Below, piece after piece: positions 1 through 8,950 of a stretch of DNA of 64,000 nt. Origin of the DNA: Arthrobacter sunyaminii (lineage in GTDB: Bacteria > Actinomycetota > Actinomycetes > Actinomycetales > Micrococcaceae); the NCBI RefSeq assembly GCF_018866305.1, contig NZ_CP076456.1, positions 992,001 through 1,056,000 of the forward strand. Direction: 5' to 3'. A program made the translations under genes and the position numbers. The stretch's first letter is position 1; each line of letters begins with the position of its first letter. The notes beneath the pieces were generated by a model, which saw only the letters and a program-made list of their open reading frames with translations, was not told the DNA's origin and did no database searches.

Positions 1-834
1 ATGGCGGAAGCCCATGACGTGAACATCGGCTTTGGCCAGTGGATGCTGGTCGGAGTCCCGCTGGCTGTCATCTTCATGGCGCTCGCCTGGTACCTGCTGA
101 CCTGCGTGATCTTCAAACCGGAAATAACGCAGATTCCGGGCGGCAAGGAAATGATCCAGCGTGAGTACAAGCGGCTGGGCCGAATGTCCCTGGGCGAAAA
201 GCAGGTGCTGGCCATCTTTGTCCTGGCAGCCGCATCATGGATCACGGTGCCGCTGGTTTGGCCGGATTCCAACATCGCGGACGCCGTGATCGCCATGGGC
301 GTGGCCGTCCTGCTCTTTGTCATCCCGGCCAGCATCAAGAAAGGCGTGCCGCTGCTGGACTGGTCCAGTGCCAAGGAGCTGCCCTGGGACATCCTGATCC
401 TCTTCGGCGGCGGACTCGCCCTGTCCGCCCGCTTCACCGCCAGCGGCCTCAGCGAATGGATCGGCACGCAGGTATCCGCGCTGGAAACACTGCCGCTGAT
501 CCTGATCGTTGTGGCGGTCGCGGCCCTGGTCCTGGGCCTGACGGAACTCACCAGCAATACAGCGACGGCGGCGACGTTCCTGCCGCTGATCGGCGGAGTG
601 GCAATTGGCCTCGGCATCGATCCGATGCTGCTGGTCATTCCGGTGGCCATTGCGGCAACCTGTGCGTTTATGCTGCCGGTGGCCACCCCGCCCAACGCCA
701 TCGCGTTCTCCTCCGGTCACGTCCAGATCGCAGACATGGTGAAAGCCGGGATCTGGCTGAACCTCATCGCGCTGGTGCTGACCACCCTGGTGACGTTCAC
801 CCTGGCCGTCTGGGTGTTCGGGATCGTGTACTAG
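1..834 (+). CDS. SLC13/DASS-family anion permease, C-terminal part (5' end outside window)
   Basis: Hydrophobic polytopic membrane protein; 277 residues are visible and the frame is open from base 1, so the Met at base 1 is probably internal. Members of the divalent anion:Na+ symporter family usually have about 470-530 residues. The segment around residues 175-190 (ELTSNTATAATFLPL) and the later ATCAFMLPVATPPNAIAF stretch are the conserved C-terminal SNT and TPPNA signatures that bind Na+ and carboxylate substrates. Substrate is likely a dicarboxylate or related anion; it cannot be fixed from sequence. Its TAG stop interlocks with the stop of the convergent hydrolase gene (CTAG at 831-834). 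Confidence 0.85.
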   Translation: MAEAHDVNIGFGQWMLVGVPLAVIFMALAWYLLTCVIFKPEITQIPGGKEMIQREYKRLGRMSLGEKQVLAIFVLAAASWITVPLVWPDSNIADAVIAMGVAVLLFVIPASIKKGVPLLDWSSAKELPWDILILFGGGLALSARFTASGLSEWIGTQVSALETLPLILIVVAVAALVLGLTELTSNTATAATFLPLIGGVAIGLGIDPMLLVIPVAIAATCAFMLPVATPPNAIAFSSGHVQIADMVKAGIWLNLIALVLTTLVTFTLAVWVFGIVY

Positions 835-1766
835 ACGAAGAAGGCGAGAATCTCGTCCAGAACTTCCGCCGGGGCTTCCTCGGGAAGATAGTGCCCGGCG
901 TCCACCGCCCTGCCGGTGGCGCCGGGCACTGCTTTGCCCCAGAGCGCCAGCGGTTCGAACTGCGACTCGATGACCCCGTGGGCTCCCCACAGCACGCGCA
1001 GCGGCACCTCGGGGGTGAGCCCGGCCTCGCGGTCCGCCCGGTCGTGTTCCAGGTCGATGGTGGCTGAGGCGCGGTAATCCTCGCACATGGCGTGAACCGC
1101 GCCGGGGGAGGAGAGCGCTGCCACGTAGGCTTCAAGCACCGGTGCGGGAAACGGCTCCAGTCCGGCATAGCGGCTGCCCATGATGTTCTCCACGTAGGCC
1201 CGCGGATTGGCTTCGATCAGGTCCTCGGGCAGCGGCGCCGGCTGGATCAGGAAGAACCAGTGAAAGTAGGCCTCGGCGAAGGCCCGGTCCGTAGCCGCGT
1301 ACATGTCGAGGGTGGGAGCAATGTCCAGGAACATGGCCCGCGTGACACGCTCCGGAAAATCGGCCAGCATCCGGTGCCCCACGCGGGCTCCGCGGTCATG
1401 GGCACACAGGGCAAACCGGTCAAAGCCCCGAACGGCGCCAAAATGCTCCATGACCGCGACGGCATCCTTTGCCATTTCCCGTTTGCTGTACGTGGAGTGG
1501 TCGGGCTCTCCGGCCGGCTTTGAAGAGCCGCCGTAGCCGCGCAGGTCCGGTGCCACCACGGTGAAGTGCTCCGCCAGTGCGTCGGCCACCTTGTGCCACA
1601 TCACATGCGTTTCCGGATGCCCGTGCAGCAGGAGCAGCGCCGGCTTGGAACTGCCGCCTCCGGTGCCCGCCGCATCGGCGCGTGAGACGCGTCCGGTAAC
1701 GGTGATGCCGTTGACCTCCACGGCAAATTGTTCAAAACGGGCAAAGCCGGGCAGGCCTTCAGTCAT
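831..1766 (-). CDS. Alpha/beta hydrolase, haloacetate (fluoroacetate) dehalogenase type
   Basis: Soluble 311-residue hydrolase starting at the ATG at 1766, preceded by GAGAGGAAAG; an upstream in-frame start at 1820 has no comparable ribosome site. The oxyanion HGHP motif lies near residue 49. The nucleophile elbow reads HDRGAR with Asp124 in place of Ser. By spacing to characterised fluoroacetate dehalogenases, Arg125 and Arg128 match the carboxylate-binding arginines, Asp148 (FLDIAPT) the charge-relay acid, His169-Trp170 (FHWFFLIQ) the halide pocket, and His292 (DAGHYLPEE) the catalytic base. The expected reaction is hydrolytic release of halide from 2-haloacids to hydroxyacids. An epoxide hydrolase is the main alternative but fits the paired arginines less well. 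Confidence 0.85.
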   Translation of the reverse strand: MTEGLPGFARFEQFAVEVNGITVTGRVSRADAAGTGGGSSKPALLLLHGHPETHVMWHKVADALAEHFTVVAPDLRGYGGSSKPAGEPDHSTYSKREMAKDAVAVMEHFGAVRGFDRFALCAHDRGARVGHRMLADFPERVTRAMFLDIAPTLDMYAATDRAFAEAYFHWFFLIQPAPLPEDLIEANPRAYVENIMGSRYAGLEPFPAPVLEAYVAALSSPGAVHAMCEDYRASATIDLEHDRADREAGLTPEVPLRVLWGAHGVIESQFEPLALWGKAVPGATGRAVDAGHYLPEEAPAEVLDEILAFFV

Positions 1767-1860
1767 GATGCTTTCCTCTCGTGCAGGCACGCGGGTGCGG
1801 AGCTTGCACCAGCCAACCACCCCGTGCCTTCTTCCGCCAACCCCGCGCGGCGGGACGGGC

Positions 1861-2706
1861 TCAGCTTGTCAGCTCCGCCCGCCAGGCCTCAAACACGGCT
1901 CCCGCTTCCCGGTCCGCAGTGTGCGCCTGAACGCTGAGGCTGCGGGCCACTGCGCCGGGAGCCGCCAGATCGAACCGCCGTGTCCGGCCCGGTTCACGGG
2001 CGCCATCGGGTGCGGCGCCTGCAGCGGGTTCGGGCAGGGCACCCGGACGCCAGCCAACCGCCGTCGCGGTGGCCACGACTTTGGCATCTCCCAGGATTCC
2101 GACGGCGCGGTGCCGCGGCCCGGTGAGGTCAAGATCCTCGTAGAGGAAATCCCCGCCGGGTCCGGCGGCACGGGTGATGCTGCGCAAACGGCCGCCGTGC
2201 TCGCCGCTGCGTCCCAGCACCAGCGTCTCCCGGACCAGCGCCCGCGCCCCGGAAGCCAGCTGCAGCCGGGTTTGCCGGCGGACATTGGACCCGGCGGCTG
2301 CCACGAAGGACGCGCCGTCCCAAATCAGGGCAGCGTCCTCGCCCAGCTCCGCGTCCAGGGACCAGCGGGACGGGACCAAATCGGCGTCGTACGCCACCAT
2401 GCCCGCGGGCTCCACCACTTCCAGAGTCACTCCGGGGTCCACGGAAACCTCAATCCGCACGTCGTCGCCGCCCAGCAGCATCATGTGGATGCCAATCAGG
2501 GCCACCCGCAGGTGCAGCGGATCCGCGGTGCCGTTGACGGGCCGGGGTGCCAGGTACAACCCCTGATCCAGCACCGAAAACCGTGCCCGGTTCCCGGCAC
2601 GCTCCACGGAAATGCGGGTGGGCCGAGGCCGTGGAGCTGCCGCGGCAGCGGGGTACCCGGTAACGGAGTTAGTGGCGGTGGGGGACAGCGTCCGGCTCCT
2701 CGTCAT
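1861..2706 (-). CDS. ureD: Urease accessory protein UreD (UreH)
   Basis: Scaffold subunit that binds apo-urease and recruits UreF and UreG for nickel insertion. The conserved core begins near [13 protein letters not shown] and contains the [10 protein letters not shown] and [15 protein letters not shown] stretches of the family. It is the last gene of the operon. The start is uncertain: no ATG, GTG or TTG in this frame lies just after the ureG stop (2669). The first usable ATG is at 2706, inside the ureG tail and without a clear ribosome site. A CTG at 2688 has AGGAG seven bases upstream, and a GTG at 2607 would cut into the conserved N-terminus. I give the ATG with low certainty of start, high certainty of family. 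Confidence 0.85.
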   Translation of the reverse strand: MTRSRTLSPTATNSVTGYPAAAAAPRPRPTRISVERAGNRARFSVLDQGLYLAPRPVNGTADPLHLRVALIGIHMMLLGGDDVRIEVSVDPGVTLEVVEPAGMVAYDADLVPSRWSLDAELGEDAALIWDGASFVAAAGSNVRRQTRLQLASGARALVRETLVLGRSGEHGGRLRSITRAAGPGGDFLYEDLDLTGPRHRAVGILGDAKVVATATAVGWRPGALPEPAAGAAPDGAREPGRTRRFDLAAPGAVARSLSVQAHTADREAGAVFEAWRAELTS

Positions 2707-3454
2707 GGGTGTGGAAGAAGCCGCCGTCGCCGTCTTCATCGGCGTGGAAGTGCGGAGCCATGGGCCCGGGGTCCTGCGGAGTGTGGGAGCCTGCGCGGTG
2801 CAGGGCCACCATGGAGCGCACCCACGCGCTGAGTTCATCAATGGTGTGCTGCTGTTTGCGGGACAGGGCCAGCACCGGCCCGCCCTCGCGGGCTGCGGTG
2901 GCGTCGGCGACCATCAGGTCCACATCCACGTCCACATGCGGAGCCAGGTCGATCTTGTTGATAACCAGCAGGTCCGCCCGGGCGATGCCGGGGCCGCCCT
3001 TGCGGGCCACGTCCCCGCCGCCTGCCACGTCCAAGACAAAAATCTGCGCGTCCACCAGGGCGGGGGAGAAGGTGGCGGTGAGGTTGTCGCCGCCGCTTTC
3101 CACCAGGACCAGATCCAGCGGGGCGAAGTCAGCTTCGAGGTCCTCCACGGCCAGCAGGTTGGTGGTGACGTCGTCGCGGATCGCGGTGTGCGGACAGGCT
3201 CCGGTTTCCACGGCGCGGATGCGCTCGGCGGGCAGCACCCCGGCCGAACGCAGGAACCGGGCGTCCTCATCCGTGTAGATGTCATTGGTGATGACGCCGA
3301 TGGACAGCTCTTCGGACATGGCACGGCAGATGGTCGCGATCAGCGAGCTCTTTCCGGTCCCCACGGGCCCGGCAACGCCCAGGCGCAGCGAACGTTTCGG
3401 ATCGGACAGGGGTGACGCGGTGGTTTTATCGGTGAATGGTGTGTTCTCAGGCAA
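2669..3454 (-). CDS. ureG: Urease accessory GTPase UreG with His-rich C-terminal tail
   Basis: SIMIBI-class GTPase that delivers Ni2+ to the urease active site. The P-loop GPVGTGKSS is at 29-37, the metal-binding CPH motif at 87-89, ESGGDNL at 119-125 and the guanine-specificity NKID at 166-169. The start is a TTG at 3454 with AAGGAGA seven bases upstream; it overlaps the ureF stop by 8 bp. Bacterial UreG proteins are usually about 205-225 residues. Here 261 residues include a tail (about 224-261) with seven His and many Asp/Glu, able to bind metal. No ureE lies in the operon, so the tail may take over nickel storage; that is inference. Confidence 0.95.
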   Translation of the reverse strand: MPENTPFTDKTTASPLSDPKRSLRLGVAGPVGTGKSSLIATICRAMSEELSIGVITNDIYTDEDARFLRSAGVLPAERIRAVETGACPHTAIRDDVTTNLLAVEDLEADFAPLDLVLVESGGDNLTATFSPALVDAQIFVLDVAGGGDVARKGGPGIARADLLVINKIDLAPHVDVDVDLMVADATAAREGGPVLALSRKQQHTIDELSAWVRSMVALHRAGSHTPQDPGPMAPHFHADEDGDGGFFHTHDEEPDAVPHRH

Positions 3455-4181
3455 CGAACAGTCTCCTTGTTCTTTCGGTATGGTCTTCGGCCCAGTGCTC
3501 CATCAGGGGAGCGCTGAGCGCGGGTAGGTCGTCAAGGTCCCGGGCCTGCAGGGCGTCATCAGCGACGGCGTTGATCTGCGGCTCGGCGGCCAGAATCCAC
3601 CCGGTGGCGGTCATCGGATCGATGGGCAGCAGTTTCAAAGCAGCGGCAACCACGGACTGCGCATCGTCATAGCAGCACAGCCGGGCGAGCGCGGCTTCGC
3701 CCACACCCAAGGCACGGGCGGCCACGCCAAGGGCAACCGGGCGGGTTGGGCGCGGCGCTTCCCGTTTCAGGGCGGCGACGGCGGGATCCCCGGGTTTGAG
3801 CGTGGCCGCCAGCCGCAGCATCCCGCGGCCGAGCCGCCGGGAAGCATCCCGCTGGGCGGCCGACGGCGTCCGGGCGTCAAGCGCCGCCTCCAGGGCGGCA
3901 AAACCGGGGGCACCGCCGTCGTCCTCCCCACCGGCCGCCGTGCAGAGTTCCAGGGCCCGGCGGTGCGCCAGCACAGCTGCAACGGTTTCCATCCGGCCCA
4001 CGGTCTGCAGCCGGGAGACCAGATAGGGGTAGACACCCTCCACCTGCAGCCCGGCCATCACCGCAGGTTCAAGACCAGCGGAATGCGAGTACGCGCCCGA
4101 CGGCAGACGCGAATCGGCCAGCAGGAACGCGGCGACAGCGGATTCGCCGGTACTTCCGCCGTGAGGCAGGGAAGATGTCAT
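3447..4181 (-). CDS. ureF: Urease accessory protein UreF
   Basis: All-helical 244-residue accessory protein that bridges UreD and UreG in the urease activation complex. Family features seen are the [20 protein letters not shown]-terminus and the C-terminal [14 protein letters not shown] segment. The ATG at 4181 follows GGGAAG. It begins only 10 bp after the ureC stop, in the place where ureE stands in ureABCEFGD operons. Its end overlaps ureG by 8 bp, which suggests translational coupling. Confidence 0.92.
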   Translation of the reverse strand: MTSSLPHGGSTGESAVAAFLLADSRLPSGAYSHSAGLEPAVMAGLQVEGVYPYLVSRLQTVGRMETVAAVLAHRRALELCTAAGGEDDGGAPGFAALEAALDARTPSAAQRDASRRLGRGMLRLAATLKPGDPAVAALKREAPRPTRPVALGVAARALGVGEAALARLCCYDDAQSVVAAALKLLPIDPMTATGWILAAEPQINAVADDALQARDLDDLPALSAPLMEHWAEDHTERTRRLFVA

Positions 4182-4191
4182 GCTTCCCGCC

Positions 4192-5898
4192 TCAAAAGAG
4201 CGTGTAGCGCTGGGTCAGCGGCAGATCGGCAACCGGCGCGGGTTCAATGACCTGTCCGTCGATGCTGACCATGAACGTTTCGGGGTTCACCCGGATGTCC
4301 GGAAGCGCGGTGTTGTTGGGCAGCGAAGCTTTGGTCACGTCCCGGGTGGAGCGGATGGCGGTCAGTTTCCGCACCAGGCCCAGCCGGTCCGCCAGCCCGT
4401 CATCCAGGGCAGCCTGCGCCACAAAGGAGGTGGACAGATGCGGAGCGGACGAAGCCCGGCCGGCCAGCGCTTCCCGCATCCAGACCGGCTGCGGGGTGGG
4501 CAGCGAGGCGTTGGGATCACCCATCTGGCCCGCCACAATGGCACCGCCCTTGATCACCAGGGACGGCCGGATGCCGAAGAACGCGGGATTCCACAGCACC
4601 AGGTCCGCCATCTTGCCCACCTCGATGGACCCGACTTCATGGTCAATGCCGTGGGCCACCGCCGGGCAGATGGTGTATTTCGCGATGTACCGGCGGACAC
4701 GTTCGTTGTCCGCCGGCAGGGACGATTCCGTGGCCCCCATGTAGTCCTTCATCACGTGCGCCACCTGCCAGGTGCGGGTGATGGTCTCGCCGATCCGGCC
4801 CATGGCCTGCGCGTCGGAGGACGTGATGGACATGGCACCCAGATCCTGCAGCACGTCCTCGGCCATCATGGTGTTGGCGCGGATCCGTGACTCGGCGAAG
4901 GCCAGGTCCTCGGGGATGCGCGGATTCAGGTGATGGCAGACCATCAGCATGTCCAGGTGCTCGGCTACGGTGTTGACCGTAAACGGCAGCGTGGGATTGG
5001 TCGACGCCGGCAGCACGTTGGCGGCGGAAGCCACGGTGATGATGTCCGGGGCGTGTCCGCCGCCGGCTCCCTCGGCGTGGAAGATATGGATGCCGCGGCC
5101 CTTGATGGCGGCCAGGGTGTCCTGCACGTAGCCGGCCTCGTTCAACGAATCGGCATGCAGCGCCACCTGCACACCCCAGCGGTCCGCCGCGGTCAGCGCC
5201 GCATCAATGGCCGCCGGGGTGGAGCCCCAGTCTTCGTGGACCTTGTAGCCGGCCGCGCCGGCGAGGGCCTGTTCCGCCAGGGCGGCCTGGCTGACCGTGT
5301 TGCCCTTGCCGTAGAGCAGGAAATTCATCGGCAGGGTGTCCAGCGCGCGGTGCATCACCTGCAGGTTCCAGGCTCCGGGGGTGACGGTGGTGGCCTTGGA
5401 ACCCTCGGCGGGTCCGGTGCCGCCGCCGCCCACGGTGGTGATGCCGGCGGCCAGCGCTTCCCGTAGAGCGTCAGTGCCGAGCAGGTGCACATGCGTGTCG
5501 ATTCCGCCGGCGGTCAGGATCTTTCCCTCGCCGGCGATGACCTCGGTGCCGGGACCGATCACCAGTGCCGGATCGATGTTGTCCATGATGTCCGGGTTGC
5601 CGGCCTTGCCGATGCCGGCAATGCGTCCGTCCTTGACGCCGACGTCGGCCCGGACAATGCCCCAGTGGTCCACGATGAGCACGTTGGTAATGATCAGGTC
5701 CGGGGCGCCCTCAGCGGAGGTGCGGGTGGACTGGGCCATCGATTCGCGGATGTTCTTCCCCCCGCCGAACACCGATTCATCACCGCCGAAGGTGTAGTCC
5801 TTTTCGGGGCTGATCCACAGGTCGGTGTCACCGAGCCGGACGGAGTCTCCCACGGTTGGCCCGTACAGGTGTGCATAGTCGTGCCGGCTGATCTGCAT
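4192..5898 (-). CDS. ureC: Urease alpha subunit
   Basis: Catalytic subunit (568 residues, normal length) hydrolysing urea to ammonia and carbamate at a di-nickel centre in the cytoplasm. Nickel ligands appear at the expected spacing: His136 and His138 (THVHLL), the carbamylated Lys219 (GYKVHEDWG), His221, His248 ([12 protein letters not shown]), His274 ([13 protein letters not shown]) and Asp362 (SSDAQAMGR). The flap Cys321-His322 (MVCHHLNP) is intact. The ATG at 5898 lies 2 bp after ureB. All active-site residues needed for function are present. Confidence 0.98.
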   Translation of the reverse strand: MQISRHDYAHLYGPTVGDSVRLGDTDLWISPEKDYTFGGDESVFGGGKNIRESMAQSTRTSAEGAPDLIITNVLIVDHWGIVRADVGVKDGRIAGIGKAGNPDIMDNIDPALVIGPGTEVIAGEGKILTAGGIDTHVHLLGTDALREALAAGITTVGGGGTGPAEGSKATTVTPGAWNLQVMHRALDTLPMNFLLYGKGNTVSQAALAEQALAGAAGYKVHEDWGSTPAAIDAALTAADRWGVQVALHADSLNEAGYVQDTLAAIKGRGIHIFHAEGAGGGHAPDIITVASAANVLPASTNPTLPFTVNTVAEHLDMLMVCHHLNPRIPEDLAFAESRIRANTMMAEDVLQDLGAMSITSSDAQAMGRIGETITRTWQVAHVMKDYMGATESSLPADNERVRRYIAKYTICPAVAHGIDHEVGSIEVGKMADLVLWNPAFFGIRPSLVIKGGAIVAGQMGDPNASLPTPQPVWMREALAGRASSAPHLSTSFVAQAALDDGLADRLGLVRKLTAIRSTRDVTKASLPNNTALPDIRVNPETFMVSIDGQVIEPAPVADLPLTQRYTLF

Positions 5899-5900
5899 CT

Positions 5901-6242
5901 TCAGGACTCCGATCCGGGGACAGGCGCGGAGGGGGAGCCGCCGTCGCGGATTTGAAGGCCGGGCACGGTGCCGCTGCCGGCCAGCCGAACCAGCATTACT
6001 TCGCGGGAAGCACCCGGTTCAAAGCGTACGGCGGTGCCGGCGGGTACACCCAGCCGGAAGCCGGCAGCGGCCGTCCGGTCAAAGGTCAGCGCACTGTTCA
6101 CTTCCGCGAAGTGGAAGTGGGAGCCAATCTGGACGGGACGGTCGCCGTCGTTGGTGACTACGAGGACACGCGTCTCACGGCCGGCGTTGAGTTCATGACT
6201 GCCCGCGGCGGTGCGTACCTCACCGGGTATCAGGCCGCTCAT
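5901..6242 (-). CDS. ureB: Urease beta subunit
   Basis: Small structural subunit of 113 residues with the typical N-terminus [12 protein letters not shown] and the conserved [12 protein letters not shown] motif. It packs with the gamma and alpha subunits in the urease trimer. Its ATG overlaps the ureA stop by 4 bp (ATGA) and ureC follows after 2 bp, so the three structural genes are tightly coupled. Separate ureA and ureB genes are normal for bacteria other than Helicobacter, where they are fused. Confidence 0.97.
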   Translation of the reverse strand: MSGLIPGEVRTAAGSHELNAGRETRVLVVTNDGDRPVQIGSHFHFAEVNSALTFDRTAAAGFRLGVPAGTAVRFEPGASREVMLVRLAGSGTVPGLQIRDGGSPSAPVPGSES

Positions 6243-6541
6243 GAAATGGGATCCGTGATGGTGACGAGCTTGCGGCCGTCGGGAAAGGTGGCTTCGATCT
6301 GCAGGTCCGGAATCATCTCCGGCACACCCTCCATCACGTCCCCGCGCGTCAGGACGCTGCGTCCCTCGCTCATCAGGTCAGCCACGAGCCCGCCCTCGCG
6401 TGCACGTTCCATCACCCAGCAGGAGATCAGGGCGACGGCTTCGGGATAGTTGAGGAGGACACCGCGCGAACGGCGGTCACGCGCCACCATGCCGGCAACG
6501 CTCAGCAGGAGCTTTTCCGTATCCGAGGGAGTGAGAAACAT
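6239..6541 (-). CDS. ureA: Urease gamma subunit
   Basis: First gene of the urease operon; 100 residues, standard length, with the family motifs [23 protein letters not shown] and [12 protein letters not shown]. No Shine-Dalgarno sequence is visible. A CACACT hexamer lies six bases before the ATG, so the message may be leaderless. The upstream spacer carries palindromes and a direct repeat (6577-6601) that could be regulator sites. Confidence 0.97.
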   Translation of the reverse strand: MFLTPSDTEKLLLSVAGMVARDRRSRGVLLNYPEAVALISCWVMERAREGGLVADLMSEGRSVLTRGDVMEGVPEMIPDLQIEATFPDGRKLVTITDPIS

Positions 6542-6591
6542 GTGCCGAGTGTGCCACCGCCATGTTTCCGCTGTGTTGCGTATTACGTATT

Positions 6592-6644
6592 ACCTGCAGG
6601 TTGTGCCCGGCACACCGGTAACTGGATGACGGGCCGGGCACAAC
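6592..6644. promoter_or_regulatory. ureA upstream region: palindrome and terminator-like inverted repeat
   Basis: Two structures lie between ureA and the DoxX gene. ACCTGCAGGT (6592-6601) is a perfect 10-bp palindrome, next to the direct repeat GTATTAC-GTATTAC. GTTGTGCCCGGC (6600-6611) pairs perfectly with GCCGGGCACAAC (6633-6644), giving a 12-bp stem with a 21-base loop just beyond the DoxX stop, probably its transcription terminator although no T-run follows. Which protein binds the palindrome is unknown. Confidence 0.45.
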
Positions 6645-6648
6645 GGCA

Positions 6649-7197
6649 CTACTTCGACTTCTTGCTGTCCTTGTGGTCCTTATCCTTATGGTGCTTGATG
6701 TCTTTGGCTGCTTTGACGGCCACGGCAGCCGCCCCAGCTTTGACCGGAGCCGGAACCTTGACTTCCTTGACCTTGGTGACTTCCTTGATCTTGGTCCGGT
6801 TTTTGCGGTCCAGCAGCAGGGACGCGGCAATTCCCGCCATCCAAACATCCTTGGCCAGCGGCGTGCCCTGTGCGGTGGGGCGGATTCCGTCTTCTTCCGT
6901 CAGGCCGGGGGTCTTCAGGTACATGGTCACCATGCCGCCGGAGAAGGCTCCGAGGACCAGACCGGCCAGCCTGCTGGGAACAAACGGTGTCAGCAGGGTC
7001 AGGCCCACGGCGATCTCCGCTGCGCTCAGCAGTTTGCCGAACCTGGCCGCGTCAAGATCCATGACCTGCGGAAACGCGTTGGCGGCCATCTGCTGCAGGC
7101 CTGCTGCGCTTTCCTCGTCCAGGTTGCGCTTGCCCAGGCCGGAGTTCAGGATGTACGCGCCCGTGGTTAGGCGCAACGGAATGTGGCTGATTCTCAT
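6649..7197 (-). CDS. DoxX-family membrane protein with Lys-rich tail
   Basis: 182 residues from the ATG at 7197, which has GGGAGGA upstream. The hydrophobic part (about residues 50-130) contains the DoxX/SURF4-like pattern of about four membrane helices, with LLSAAEIAVGLTLL. The N-terminal piece GAYILNSGLGKRNLDEE is typical of actinobacterial members. The last 45 residues are dominated by Lys, Val, Ala, Asp and His (for example KHHKDKDHKDSKKSK), a basic cytoplasmic tail. The family is linked to quinone or redox chemistry in some species, but no specific function can be given here. Confidence 0.75.
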   Translation of the reverse strand: MRISHIPLRLTTGAYILNSGLGKRNLDEESAAGLQQMAANAFPQVMDLDAARFGKLLSAAEIAVGLTLLTPFVPSRLAGLVLGAFSGGMVTMYLKTPGLTEEDGIRPTAQGTPLAKDVWMAGIAASLLLDRKNRTKIKEVTKVKEVKVPAPVKAGAAAVAVKAAKDIKHHKDKDHKDSKKSK

Positions 7198-7437
7198 GAG
7201 GGGTCCTCCCGTGAAGTCGCTGACATCCCCGAGCCTACGGGCGCCGGCGGCAGTGCGCCAGAGCAGGCAAACCAACTCCTGCCGCGGAACAGGCCCGCCG
7301 GGTGACCTGCCGGCGGCCGCCGGTTACCTGCACCGTGTAAGCGGGGAACACGCCGCGGAAGGTTCACCCTCAACCGCAAACTCTGGTTTGATGGAAAGGA
7401 AGGAACGCAGTAACTGCTGTCGACAAAGAAGGTCCTC

Positions 7438-8334
7438 ATGGATTTCCTCCCGGCCGAACACCCCCGGCCGCGACATTTCATTCTTCATCTCAGCGACACC
7501 CACCTGGTTGCCGGCCCCGGCCCGCTGTACGGGGCCGTGGACAGCCAGGCCAGGCTGGCAGAACTTTTTGCCAGGCTGGAGGCGTCCGGACAAAAACCGG
7601 AGGCCATTGTCTTTACCGGTGACCTGGCAGACAAGGGTGAACCGCAGGCGTACGCAAAACTCCGCGGCATCGTGGCACCCGTTGCCGAGCGGATGGGAGC
7701 CCGGCTCATCTGGGCGATGGGGAATCACGACAACCGCGAAAACCTGAAAACCGCACTGCTGGACGAAGCGCCGGACATGGCTCCGGTGGACCGTGTCTAC
7801 ATGGTCAACGGACTGCGGATCATCACCCTGGATTCCACCGTGCCGGGCCACCATTACGGCGAGTTGACCGGCACCCAGCTGGACTGGCTGCGGAACGTGC
7901 TGAAAACTCCCGCCCCGGACGGCACGATCCTGGCCCTGCATCATCCGCCGGTTCCCAGCGTCCAGGACCTGACCGTGCTGGTGGAGCTTCGCCATCAGCG
8001 GGACTTCGCGGCGGCGCTGGCCGGGACCGATGTCCGGTCCATCATCGCCGGACACCTGCATTATTCAACCTTCGCCACCTTTGCCGGCATCCCTGTCTCC
8101 GTGGCCTCGGCAACCTGTTACACCCAGGACCTGACCACGCCTGGAACGCGGGGCCAGGACGCCGGACAGGCGTACAACATGGTGCATGTCTATGAGGACT
8201 CCGTGGTGCATTCAGTGGTCCCGCTGGACGAGGACCGCACCGTGGGTGAGCGTGTGGACGAGGCCGAAACCCGCCGCCGCCTGACAGCCGCGGGCGTCCG
8301 GATCCTGGACGCCCAGCAGCTGACTTCCGCCTAA
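7438..8334 (+). CDS. Calcineurin-like metallophosphoesterase (CpdA/Icc type)
   Basis: 298-residue soluble phosphodiesterase. The five metal-binding blocks are in order: DTHL near residue 20, GDLAD near 61, GNHD near 97, HHPP near 163 and GHLH near 203. The arrangement matches the class III cyclic-nucleotide phosphodiesterases related to CpdA and mycobacterial Rv0805, so cAMP is a plausible substrate, but the family is promiscuous. AAGAAGG lies before the ATG. It stands alone, divergent from the DoxX gene and convergent with the next gene. Confidence 0.85.
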   Translation: MDFLPAEHPRPRHFILHLSDTHLVAGPGPLYGAVDSQARLAELFARLEASGQKPEAIVFTGDLADKGEPQAYAKLRGIVAPVAERMGARLIWAMGNHDNRENLKTALLDEAPDMAPVDRVYMVNGLRIITLDSTVPGHHYGELTGTQLDWLRNVLKTPAPDGTILALHHPPVPSVQDLTVLVELRHQRDFAAALAGTDVRSIIAGHLHYSTFATFAGIPVSVASATCYTQDLTTPGTRGQDAGQAYNMVHVYEDSVVHSVVPLDEDRTVGERVDEAETRRRLTAAGVRILDAQQLTSA

Positions 8335-8350
8335 GACTTCCGGCGGGACG

Positions 8351-8788
8351 TCACATTTCCTCGGGGTACCGTTCCGGTTCCGGACCCAGGTTGAAGAACC
8401 TGCCCGTAATGGTTTCCGGCTGAATTTCCACGTAGCGGTACTTCAGGGTCCGCACCCACGGCTGCAGCGGAAGATTGTCCGCTGCTTCAATCTCGCTCTG
8501 CGCCTCGAGGAGGCGCGTGGTGCCCTGGACCACCACGGACCAGGCCTGGTCGCTGAGGATCCCGTCGGCCTCGAACGCCACATGGTCGTTCACGGCCAGC
8601 TCGGCCAGCTTGGTGCCGGGGCTGGTACGGAAAAGGATGACGCCGTCGTGAGCGTAGTAGTTCAGCGGATAGATGCTGGGCCGGTTGGCCACACTCACCG
8701 CCAGGCGTCCGTGGAAGGTTTTCTCCAGATATTTCCAGCACTGCTCGGGACTCAACTCGACAATGGGGGGCCGTTCTTCGCTAGTCAT
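8351..8788 (-). CDS. Pyridoxamine 5'-phosphate oxidase-like FMN-binding split-barrel protein
   Basis: 145 residues, MTSEERPPIVELS to ERYPEEM. The GRLAVSVANRPSIYPLNY pattern and the ILFRTSPGTKLAEL segment are typical of the actinobacterial split beta-barrel family that binds FMN or F420 (annotated as pyridoxamine 5'-phosphate oxidase family or nitroimidazole-resistance-like). Bound cofactor and substrate cannot be decided. It is divergent from the catalase gene, with 162 bp between the two starts. A longer open frame continues upstream of 8788 but is only antisense to catalase. Confidence 0.8.
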   Translation of the reverse strand: MTSEERPPIVELSPEQCWKYLEKTFHGRLAVSVANRPSIYPLNYYAHDGVILFRTSPGTKLAELAVNDHVAFEADGILSDQAWSVVVQGTTRLLEAQSEIEAADNLPLQPWVRTLKYRYVEIQPETITGRFFNLGPEPERYPEEM

Positions 8789-8846
8789 GGCCCCAGTCTG
8801 CCAAGGGGAGGCCCGTTGCCGCCACTGCGTCGCCTCCGAACCGAGC

Positions 8847-8875
8847 TTGACGCGTGAAGCGGCACACAATAAGAG
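8847..8875 (+). promoter_or_regulatory. Candidate sigma-70-type promoter of the catalase gene
   Basis: TTGACG (8847-8852) and TAAGAG (8870-8875) are 17 bases apart, giving a leader of about 70 bases before the catalase ATG. The -35 box matches consensus well; the -10 box lacks the final T. Confidence 0.5.
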
Positions 8876-8950
8876 TGGAGGTGGGAACCATTTACCCTGG
8901 TCATGCAGGATCTGACCTCGACCCACAGACCTCCACACAGAGAGAACGTG

